From Candidatus Dadabacteria bacterium (GTDB taxonomy: Bacteria > Desulfobacterota_D > UBA1144 > Nemesobacterales > Nemesobacteraceae), in the NCBI GenBank assembly GCA_026709745.1, contig JAPOSJ010000069.1, positions 1 through 13,444 on the forward strand: a stretch of 13,444 nucleotides of DNA, given 5' to 3'. A program made the translations under genes and the position numbers. Below are positions 1-5,931 of the stretch, one piece after another. Under the pieces are notes generated by a model, which saw only the letters and a program-made list of their open reading frames with translations, had not been told where the DNA came from and made no database searches. Each line of letters starts with the position of its first letter. Within the stretch, counting starts at the first letter, position 1.

Positions 1-2
1 TC

Positions 3-467
3 ACCTCCTCGATAGTCCACTCTGTGCCTCGCCGTCTTGTAGGAATTTGGAAGGGCAACCACTCCCACGGATTTATAATGAAAAGCGGAAACCTCGTGGT
101 TCACCTTCTCTGCAGAGACCAGATAGCACTTGTGCGGAATTTCGGTTTTTATTCGGGAAGGGACAGGAAAAAGTTTTTCGGCATAGAGTATTTCGAGGGC
201 AAAAACGGCTGTCCCGTCTTAAAAGGTGTTCATTCCTATGTGGAATGCTCGGTATTAAACGCTATGGACGGCGGAGACATGACACCTTTTCTACTGAGCG
301 CCGATTACGGGCTCATAGACAGGGGCGGGCAGTGGATGACGCTTGCAGACTTCTATGAGTTTGCTCCAGAGAAGTGGGTAATCGAGTACGGACAGAAGCT
401 TATGGAGTCAGTGAATTTCTCCATGCCGATAATACATAAAATAAGCCACGAGCCGCCTTGGCTCTAA
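3..467 (+). CDS. Flavin reductase-like (FMN-binding split-barrel) protein, 5' partial
   Basis: The frame is open from the left edge (codons from base 3 read T-S-S-I-V-H-S-V-P-R-R-L-V-G), so the start lies outside the window and the GTG at 24 is probably internal. The translated pattern fits the flavin reductase / FMN-binding split-barrel superfamily: an opening like the 'VPPPLVGV' strand, then SGNLVVHLL, then a SGRDRKKF segment, then HSYVECSVLNAMDGGDMTPF, which resembles the family 'hahlEC-v----GDHtlf' strand pair. Here the usual His after Gly-Asp is Met. Such proteins bind FMN and reduce flavin or act as small flavoproteins; the substrate here is unknown. The gene ends with TAA 20 bases before the end of the convergent fxsA, and a small inverted repeat (GAGCC/GGCTC, 450-464) spans its last codons. 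I am fairly sure of the fold and not of the activity. Confidence 0.6.
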   Translation, partial: TSSIVHSVPRRLVGIWKGNHSHGFIMKSGNLVVHLLCRDQIALVRNFGFYSGRDRKKFFGIEYFEGKNGCPVLKGVHSYVECSVLNAMDGGDMTPFLLSADYGLIDRGGQWMTLADFYEFAPEKWVIEYGQKLMESVNFSMPIIHKISHEPPWL

Positions 468-487
468 GCAAGTTCCACTTCAGGACT

Positions 488-886
488 TCATCGAATTATT
501 ATGGTGCTGGTCTTCTGGTTTCTCTCAGCATGTTTTCTGAGCCTCCCCTGAAGATTCTTTCTGAAAAAATTCCTAGTAAAGGGGACAAGAAGGGAAAAGC
601 CCAGAATATCGGTAAGCAGTCCTGGAGTGAGAAGCACCACACCTCCCACAAGTATTAGAAGACCGTTTATGAGTTCCTCAGTCGGCGCTTTGCCTTCTGC
701 AAGCTGGGTTCTTATAGTGCTGACCGTCTGTGTTCCCTGGCTTCTTGCAAGGGCTGCTCCCAGTGTTCCCGTGGCTATTACTATCAGTATGGTGGGCCAG
801 AGGCCTATTGCGTTCCCGAGCTTTATTAGCAACGCGAGCTCAGCGAGCGGTACCACGGTGAACAGAATCAGCAGCCTTATAAACAT
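488..886 (-). CDS. fxsA: FxsA family membrane protein
   Basis: A 132-residue inner-membrane protein with the FxsA/YtzA signature. It has an N-terminal hydrophobic segment ending in PLAEL (residues about 13-17), a second segment at about 27-46 (TILIVIATGTLGAALAR) followed by SQG, a soluble KAPTEE stretch, and a hydrophobic block carrying the hallmark LLTPGLLTDILGF and LLVPFTR motifs (about 84-105), then a basic tail. E. coli FxsA is associated with relief of exclusion of phage T7 by the F plasmid; its general function is unknown. The ATG at 886 is preceded by AAGGA at a spacing of 7, which supports this start. The gene ends in TGA, convergent with the flavin-reductase-like gene and divergent from the lipoprotein/ispE pair. 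Confidence 0.9.
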   Translation of the reverse strand: MFIRLLILFTVVPLAELALLIKLGNAIGLWPTILIVIATGTLGAALARSQGTQTVSTIRTQLAEGKAPTEELINGLLILVGGVVLLTPGLLTDILGFSLLVPFTRNFFRKNLQGRLRKHAERNQKTSTIIIR

Positions 887-958
887 CTAAGAGTCCTTGG
901 AGGTAAATCCCCGGTTATCTATTACGGTATAATAATCCATAGAGAGAGAAATGCCGAA
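887..958. promoter_or_regulatory. Divergent intergenic region with a TATAAT box
   Basis: This 72-base gap separates divergent fxsA (-) and the lipoprotein gene (+), so it must hold promoters for both unless transcription enters from elsewhere. A perfect TATAAT lies at 928-933 on the + strand. The overlapping bases (TATTAT on the opposite strand) could serve the other direction. No good -35 element at 16-18 bases is visible (TTGGAG at 897-902 is 25 bases away), so the assignment rests on the -10 box and gene orientation. AGAGAGAG at 941-948 is the likely ribosome binding site of the rightward gene. Confidence 0.4.
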
Positions 959-1705
959 TTGCCAATGGGAAAAATGTTTTCGCGAAGAAGAATCCTGATA
1001 TCGTTTCTGCTTATTCTGTGCCTTGGAGCGGGGGGATGTAGGCTTTTCAGGTTTCTTGAAGCCAAAGACCAGCTCGGGAATTTCGCCGAGAATTTCAGTG
1101 TAAGCGACCATAACGGTCTACGGCTCACCTTCAAGCGACCTGTGCTGCCGACAGAAGACATCAATTGGCTTATGGTCTCCTCTCCACCCTTAAAAATTTC
1201 TTTTTCTGAAGATACGGAACTTTGGACCTATCATCTTGTTAAGACCTATCCCGTAAGAAAGAAGGAGAGTGGAAACTTCGATCTGGCAATTAGGATGAAG
1301 TTTTGCCGCGATAAGCTCTGTGAGGTTGTTTTTCCCGAACGTCTCACAAAATATATAAACAAGGAAATTTTTGGGAAGGTGATGAATTCTGTGGGCGATG
1401 CAGAGGTAAAAAAATTCAAGAAGACAAGTACTGCGGCCGTAAACAACTTAAAGCCCGTGGAAATCCCGGTTCTCTCCGAAGTAGTCGAGATTTTGGGCAG
1501 CCCGTACGCAAGGCTAAGCGAGGACGGTGGCAGTGTGTCTGTCTACAAGTACAGGCTCCGGGAAAGGACCCCAGAGGGGAAATATATCGTGTTCAGGCTT
1601 CTTTTCAGCTTTGATGAAGAAACGGGCAAGCTCAAAAAGTTTGTGCTTCCACTGAGAAGCGTGAAACTCATGATGAATTTTGAGCAGGACGTGACGCGGC
1701 AATGA
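959..1705 (+). CDS. Probable lipoprotein of unknown function
   Basis: The protein starts with three arginines and a hydrophobic run that ends in LGAGGC, a plausible though not ideal lipobox (Ala rather than Leu at -3), so export and lipidation at the Cys are likely. The rest is soluble, about 220 residues, with no family I recognise. It contains an FCRDKLCEVVFP segment with two cysteines five residues apart and ends in a beta-rich stretch (YIVFRLLFSFDEETGKL). The start is uncertain. The TTG at 959 has the best spacing to the AGAGAGAG purine run at 941-948; ATG at 965 or 974 would also keep the signal peptide. Its TGA overlaps the ispE ATG (ATGA, 1702-1705), so the two genes are almost certainly one operon with translational coupling. 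A direct role in isoprenoid synthesis is not implied by the sequence. Confidence 0.75.
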   Translation: MPMGKMFSRRRILISFLLILCLGAGGCRLFRFLEAKDQLGNFAENFSVSDHNGLRLTFKRPVLPTEDINWLMVSSPPLKISFSEDTELWTYHLVKTYPVRKKESGNFDLAIRMKFCRDKLCEVVFPERLTKYINKEIFGKVMNSVGDAEVKKFKKTSTAAVNNLKPVEIPVLSEVVEILGSPYARLSEDGGSVSVYKYRLRERTPEGKYIVFRLLFSFDEETGKLKKFVLPLRSVKLMMNFEQDVTRQ

Positions 1706-2568
1706 GTTCCGTAAAGCTTCTCTCCCCCGCGAAAGTAAACCTGTTTCTGAGGATTCTGGGAAAACGTCCGGACGGTTATCACGAGATCCAGTCTATACTT
1801 CAGCCCGTAAGCCTCTTTGACGAGATAAGCATTTCCGTGGAACCAGGAGACGGGGTAAGCCTTTCGGGGTCGGGAAAGGAGATGCCATCTGGAACGGATA
1901 ATCTTGCTGTCGCAGCCTGTCGCCTTTATCTTGAGGCGTCGGGGGTGAGGAAAAAGGTTTCTGTTTCGATAAGAAAGAATATTCCCCTGGGCGCGGGCTT
2001 AGGCGGGGGAAGTTCAAACGCTGCCGCCGCCTTAGTGGGCCTGAACAGGGTACTGAGGCGATTCTCCGACCGCGACCTGATGAGTATGGCTGCGTCTTTA
2101 GGGTCCGATGTCCCATTTTTTCTAAGATCTACCTCTTCGTTCGTCGAGGGAGTCGGGGAGAGGGTGAATGTGCTCTCTCGTTTTCCGCTTTTTCACTACG
2201 TTATCATTTTCCCGCGCGAGAGTATCCTTACCCAGGAAGTCTACAGCAGGTGGGAACCGCCTGAGTGGACGCCCGAAAGAGCCAACCCGGTTTTGCTTGC
2301 TGAGCGTTTCCGCAGGGAGGATTTTCCCCTTGAAAACGGTCTTGAGCCTTCTGTCTTCGAGATCTGCCCAGAAATTCTTTCCCTTAAGGAAACTTTCCGG
2401 TCGCTTGGGGCCCGCTTTGTTCTTGTCTCGGGAAGTGGCTCATCTGTCTTTTCCGTTTTCAGGCAGCGTAGAGAGGCAGATGAAATACACGAGTATCTGG
2501 CAACATCTTCTCAGTTCGACGTTTTTCTTGTAAAAGGGATAAGCGGCTGGCACTTTCTTGCCGACTGA
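1702..2568 (+). CDS. ispE: 4-diphosphocytidyl-2-C-methyl-D-erythritol kinase (IspE)
   Basis: A cytoplasmic GHMP-superfamily kinase that phosphorylates the 2-hydroxyl of CDP-methylerythritol with ATP, the fourth step of the MEP isoprenoid pathway. The 288-residue protein has the usual length and motifs in order. These are SPAKVNLFL (8-16, with the active-site Lys11), RPDGYHEI (22-29), the glycine-rich ATP-binding loop PLGAGLGGGSSNAAAAL (95-111), the catalytic Asp136 in GSDVPFF, and the C-terminal GSGSSVF loop. It starts at an ATG overlapping the preceding lipoprotein stop by four bases, with no separate ribosome binding site needed. It is followed by a terminator hairpin. In many deltaproteobacteria-like genomes ispE is followed by tRNA-Gln and prs; here three exported-protein genes lie between ispE and tRNA-Gln. 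Confidence 0.97.
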   Translation: MSSVKLLSPAKVNLFLRILGKRPDGYHEIQSILQPVSLFDEISISVEPGDGVSLSGSGKEMPSGTDNLAVAACRLYLEASGVRKKVSVSIRKNIPLGAGLGGGSSNAAAALVGLNRVLRRFSDRDLMSMAASLGSDVPFFLRSTSSFVEGVGERVNVLSRFPLFHYVIIFPRESILTQEVYSRWEPPEWTPERANPVLLAERFRREDFPLENGLEPSVFEICPEILSLKETFRSLGARFVLVSGSGSSVFSVFRQRREADEIHEYLATSSQFDVFLVKGISGWHFLAD

Positions 2569-2585
2569 GTCTGCCTTATGCCGAC

Positions 2586-2622
2586 CCCGAGCGGAAATTT
2601 ACCCCCGCCGGGCTGTTTTTTT
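2586..2622 (+). terminator. Rho-independent terminator after ispE
   Basis: The arms CCCG-A-GCGG (2586-2594) and CCGCCGGG (2605-2612) form an eight-pair GC-rich stem with one bulged A and a 10-base loop. A run of seven T (2616-2622) follows three bases later. The position, 18 bases after the ispE stop, fits termination of the lipoprotein-ispE operon and separates it from the peptidase gene. Confidence 0.65.
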
Positions 2623-2633
2623 GGATTACATCT

Positions 2634-2691
2634 TTGTAGATATGTCCTTATAGGCTGTAATAATAGATAGTTGGGGATATGTTTATATAAT
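2634..2691 (+). promoter_or_regulatory. AT-rich candidate promoter region of the metallopeptidase gene
   Basis: Between the ispE terminator and the ATG at 2699 the DNA becomes AT-rich. Two -10-like boxes are visible: TGTAAT at 2656-2661, 16 bases after a poor -35-like TTGTAG at 2634-2639, and a perfect TATAAT at 2686-2691. The second has no -35 partner and would start transcription only about one base before the start codon. AGGA at 2692-2695 is the only ribosome-binding-like sequence, only three bases before the ATG. Which box is used cannot be decided by reading. Confidence 0.35.
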
Positions 2692-2698
2692 AGGAAAA

Positions 2699-4084
2699 AT
2701 GAATAGTCAGCCAATACTGAAAAACCGACGGAGAATAAATTTTCTTTATACTTTACTTCTTGCTGTTGTTTTTTTGCCTTCTTGCGGAGGTGGAAGCGCA
2801 GAAGGTAGCAACGATATATCTCCTTCTGATCCTCTACTGGTAGAGGAAGAGATGCCCGTCGTTCAAAGAAAACCCATTTTTAAAAGACGGCTGGCCTTGT
2901 TCGTTGTGGATTTCCTCGACAACCGTCAAATGTTTCCCCCTGCACGGGATATCGAGAAAAATCTGGAAGAAGGTGTAGTCAGGGACTACTTTAGCGATAT
3001 ATCGTACGGTCAGTTTACGTATGATATTGATTCATTTGGTCCTTTTACTCATCAAGACAACTTCACATCGCTCTATCCTGATCACGTTCAGAAAGTCTTT
3101 TCCATCAATACAGTCAATATTTCCGGTTTTGATGCGGACAGATACGACCTATTCATATTAGTGACCCTTTCTGATTACGAATTTGAGGCTGGGGTTACAA
3201 TACCTAAGGGTTACCTGGAATTCCGGGTAAATGGTGAAGTGGTTAACAGTGATAAGAGAGTTGTTGTAAATCCTCTTTTTGCGGGATGCCGCAAGAGAGA
3301 TTGTAGCGGGGATTTATCTCCTGAAGACAAATTTCAGGAAAAAGACTTCAGCGGCAGTCCGTTCACATTGTTTCAAAGGATATTCATTCATGAATTTATA
3401 CACAGTCTTGGAATCTGGGAACATGCGAACTCAAGAACCAATGGTTCCAGATTCGATTATGAAGAGGAAATTCCGAACAATCGTGAGAATCTTAATTACG
3501 ACTATGGAAATTCCTATGACATAATGGGAGGAGCACCAGACTACCACTACGGATACAATCTTAATGTTGGATATCGCGACTGGCTTGGATGGTTAAAACC
3601 TCCCCGCAAGACCGTCATTAAAGACTATGGCTGTTTTACCACCACTGTAAATCCCATTAATTCTGTGGATTATACTGTGGCAGTTGAAATAGTTATTCCA
3701 GAGAAAGGAGACAGATATTATCTGGAGGTAAGAGACTTCCTTGATAAATGGGACCGTCGCGGCCATACATCTGAAGTCCAAAAGATCGTGGCGGACAACA
3801 GACAGGGTATCATGGTCAACAAAAAAGCTGACGATACAGCTGATATGGTCTTTACTCCTACATTGCTTCTGGACATGAGTCCGTCTCCTAATCGCACAGA
3901 AAAAGGTTATGAAGGCGAACCGGATATTCGAGATGTGGTTCTTAAGCCTGGACGGGAATATGAATACGACGCTCCAGATGTAAGGTTGTGGGATGTGATA
4001 CCGGAGGGTAACGGTTCTTTTAGTGTCAAGATCATGGTCAAGCGTCCGGACGATGAACCGCATAAGAGTTGTGCGGGTTACTGA
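2699..4084 (+). CDS. Lipoprotein zinc metallopeptidase, metzincin/M6-M11-like
   Basis: A 461-residue exported protein. A basic N-terminus and a hydrophobic run end in the lipobox LPSC (Cys29) followed by GGG, so it should be a lipid-anchored protein facing the periplasm or cell surface. A zinc site HEFIHSLGIWEH is at 231-242 (His231, catalytic Glu232, His235, Gly238, third-ligand candidate His242). A Met-turn-like YDIMGG follows at 273-278 (Met276). This pair is the signature of metzincin-type peptidases. The spacing to the third ligand is one residue longer than the common HExxHxxGxxH, as in some M6/M11-like proteins, so the family assignment is tentative. The N-terminal block (KRRLALFVVDFLDN...VRDYFSDISYGQFTYDID) resembles the entry strands of M6-like peptidases. 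After the catalytic part comes a beta-rich C-terminal region without a recognised domain. The gene is visibly AT-richer than ispE, which hints at a different origin. Confidence 0.8.
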   Translation: MNSQPILKNRRRINFLYTLLLAVVFLPSCGGGSAEGSNDISPSDPLLVEEEMPVVQRKPIFKRRLALFVVDFLDNRQMFPPARDIEKNLEEGVVRDYFSDISYGQFTYDIDSFGPFTHQDNFTSLYPDHVQKVFSINTVNISGFDADRYDLFILVTLSDYEFEAGVTIPKGYLEFRVNGEVVNSDKRVVVNPLFAGCRKRDCSGDLSPEDKFQEKDFSGSPFTLFQRIFIHEFIHSLGIWEHANSRTNGSRFDYEEEIPNNRENLNYDYGNSYDIMGGAPDYHYGYNLNVGYRDWLGWLKPPRKTVIKDYGCFTTTVNPINSVDYTVAVEIVIPEKGDRYYLEVRDFLDKWDRRGHTSEVQKIVADNRQGIMVNKKADDTADMVFTPTLLLDMSPSPNRTEKGYEGEPDIRDVVLKPGREYEYDAPDVRLWDVIPEGNGSFSVKIMVKRPDDEPHKSCAGY

Positions 4085-4503
4085 TTGACGCATACCAGGT
4101 AATACTCTCCGAATTCCTGACTTCATTCACATTTCCGATGTTAATTTCCACGATGTCAATATTCTGAACAGATATTGTTCTCGAATCCAGAGCCTTCTAC
4201 TGCATCGTTTCCATTAATCTATATGCTTATTTTTTCTACGAGCCAAAGTCAACACCTAAGTAACCTTCTAGAGCTTAGATAATACAAAGCATCTTAGACT
4301 TGAGAAAGGTTTCCACATAATTCTGAAGATTCTGGGCCTGAATCTGTTTGAGAAGATTCCCTCCTCAATCAGCTATTTACGAAAGGAATGGATTTAATCT
4401 CCTTTTTTCTCGTTTGACACGAAAGGAAATTCGAATCTATAATAACGATGCGGATTTATTGTCGGAAATAAATGTAGTTATAATTACGGTTACGGAGGTT
4501 CAG
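4085..4503 (+). other. 419-base intergenic region upstream of the SRCR gene
   Basis: No convincing gene is present on either strand. The frame of the downstream gene is open back to about 4348, but that part gives no recognisable protein and lies upstream of a strong promoter. The left part is AT-rich and interrupted by stops in every frame. An eight-base direct repeat (GAAGATTC) occurs at about 4325 and 4352. The right part holds the consensus promoter at 4414-4443 and a roughly 54-base leader with GGAGG at 4494-4498. I see no tRNA, riboswitch-like fold or clear rho-independent terminator for the peptidase gene. Confidence 0.6.
4414..4443 (+). promoter_or_regulatory. Consensus sigma70-type promoter of the SRCR gene
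   Basis: TTGACA at 4414-4419 and TATAAT at 4438-4443 match the sigma70 consensus in all twelve positions, with an 18-base spacer. Transcription would start near 4450, leaving a leader of about 54 bases before the ATG at 4504. This is the best promoter in the window. It implies strong, largely constitutive transcription unless an operator or repressor acts here; no clear operator-like inverted repeat was seen overlapping it. Confidence 0.85.
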
Positions 4504-5775
4504 ATGAGGCAATTCGGAAAACTGAAAAACGGTTTTTGGAACAAGAGGGGAGGTCATGTGTGTTCCGGAACCACTGGTCTGTCGCGCTTTTTGGTCGTAT
4601 TTGTGGCGTTTCTGCTTGGGCTTTTGTTGGCAGGAGGACCCGTGGACGTAAGTACTCAGGAAGCGACTGCCGATGGGGATCTTAGACTGGTGAATGTGGA
4701 TACGGACACTGTAGAGAATCTCACTACGGCTACCTCGCCCTCTGGCAGACTTGAGATATTTAATGATCCCGATGGCGATGGCACCGGTGAATGGAAGGGC
4801 ATATGCGATGACAGGCTTGGAACCTTGGGAACAGCGGAAAACGGCAATATCCGCGTGGTCGGCAGGCAGGAGGCCCGTGTTGCATGTCGCCAGCTGGGTT
4901 TCTCTGGAGGAGTGCCGATAACTCAGCTTGCGCTTCCCTCAAGCGCTGCCGGGAACCCTTCTGCGTATTACCTGCTTGATGAGCTTGAGTGCTCTGGTTC
5001 TGAGGACAGAATTCTTGGCGAAGGAAAATGCAAACACCTCCCGCGCGGAGAGAACGACTGTGGTCATAAGGAGGCTTTTGGCGTTACCTGTGAAGCTCCA
5101 ACCGCAAACAATGATGCCGTAGGTTATATAGCTATCAGGGGCACTGAACCCAAAACCGGGGTGACTGTGAGTGCGGACCACTCAGAAATCACTGATGCGG
5201 ATGGAAAACCCACGGCCGAAAATGCGTTTTCCTACCAGTGGATAAGGTCTGACATAGTCTGGAATGAAACCGTAATCCCAGGAGCAACCGCATTTACCTA
5301 TACATTGCAGGAGGCTGATGAGGAGAAATGGGTCAAGGTAAGAATCCGATTCGAGGATAATGCCGGCAATTCAGAAGAGTTAGAAAGCCATGAAGCGGGG
5401 CCGATCTATACGGACAAGCCCGACGGCAGTCTTCGACTGATTACCACTACTGATGTCAGTACCGGTCAACAGTCCGGTTCCAATCAGGGACTGCTTCAGA
5501 TATTTGATGATAAAAGTAAGCGATGGAAGGGGGTATGCGACGATAACTGGGACGATATGGATGCCGAAGTAGCATGTAAGCAGCTTGGCTACTCGTCAGG
5601 AGGAACGGCGAATGAAGGTATAATCTGGATTGGATATCCATCGCTTCTTTTCCTGCTTGATGAAGTGGGGTGCGACGGTACAGAAGATACATTGCTTGAA
5701 TGTGACCACGCGGGACGGGGAGTACACGACTGCACTTCTTGGGAATACGCGGGAGTCACATGCAGTGCGAACTGA
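4504..5775 (+). CDS. Secreted protein with two scavenger receptor cysteine-rich domains flanking an Ig-like domain
   Basis: I choose the ATG at 4504 because GGAGG sits five bases upstream and a consensus promoter lies at 4414-4443. This gives 423 residues. An N-terminal signal sequence (hydrophobic run FLVVFVAFLLGLLLAGG, about 32-48) directs export. Domain 1 (about 59-198) and domain 3 (about 308-422) are SRCR domains. Each has the pattern W-K-G-x-C-D-D, A-C-(R/K)-Q-L-G, L-D-E-x-x-C, a fourth Cys, D-C, and G-V-T-C. That is six cysteines per domain, as in group A SRCR, presumably as three disulfides. Between them (about 205-302) is an Ig-like domain of a type common in bacterial surface proteins (SYQWIRSD, PGATAFTYTLQEADE, VKVRIRFEDNAGN). 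There is no C-terminal membrane anchor, so the mature protein may be secreted or held by partners. In animals SRCR domains bind polyanions, microbes and proteins; binding to a host or glycan ligand is inference here. Confidence 0.9.
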   Translation: MRQFGKLKNGFWNKRGGHVCSGTTGLSRFLVVFVAFLLGLLLAGGPVDVSTQEATADGDLRLVNVDTDTVENLTTATSPSGRLEIFNDPDGDGTGEWKGICDDRLGTLGTAENGNIRVVGRQEARVACRQLGFSGGVPITQLALPSSAAGNPSAYYLLDELECSGSEDRILGEGKCKHLPRGENDCGHKEAFGVTCEAPTANNDAVGYIAIRGTEPKTGVTVSADHSEITDADGKPTAENAFSYQWIRSDIVWNETVIPGATAFTYTLQEADEEKWVKVRIRFEDNAGNSEELESHEAGPIYTDKPDGSLRLITTTDVSTGQQSGSNQGLLQIFDDKSKRWKGVCDDNWDDMDAEVACKQLGYSSGGTANEGIIWIGYPSLLFLLDEVGCDGTEDTLLECDHAGRGVHDCTSWEYAGVTCSAN

Positions 5776-5822
5776 TTTCTGCGGGAACGATGAGTGCATA
5801 ACTGCGTATTTGTGTAGGCTGC

Positions 5823-5837
5823 TGGCCCGAGAGGCCA
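5823..5837 (+). other. Small GC hairpin after the SRCR gene
   Basis: The arms TGGCC and GGCCA enclose a five-base loop (CGAGA), about 48 bases after the SRCR stop codon. No T-run follows, so it does not qualify as a classical rho-independent terminator. It may stabilise the 3' end of the SRCR transcript or be chance. Confidence 0.3.
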
Positions 5838-5931
5838 AGATCGATAATTTCTGAACATCGAAACATATATTTGCTGAATGATATTATTGAGTTTTTGCCG
5901 CGTTTTATATATTACGGCTTGGCGAGATGCT

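Noticed and set aside
450..488. Hairpins between the flavin-reductase-like gene and fxsA as a bidirectional terminator
   Set aside because: The stems are short (five to six pairs) and no T-run follows on either strand.
3593..4126. 177-codon open frame on the - strand
   Set aside because: It lies almost wholly antisense to the metallopeptidase gene, has no recognisable domain or good ribosome binding site, and the + strand gene has clear motifs.
4348..4503. N-terminal extension of the SRCR protein
   Set aside because: It lies across the consensus promoter, and a signal peptide with a good ribosome binding site begins at 4504.
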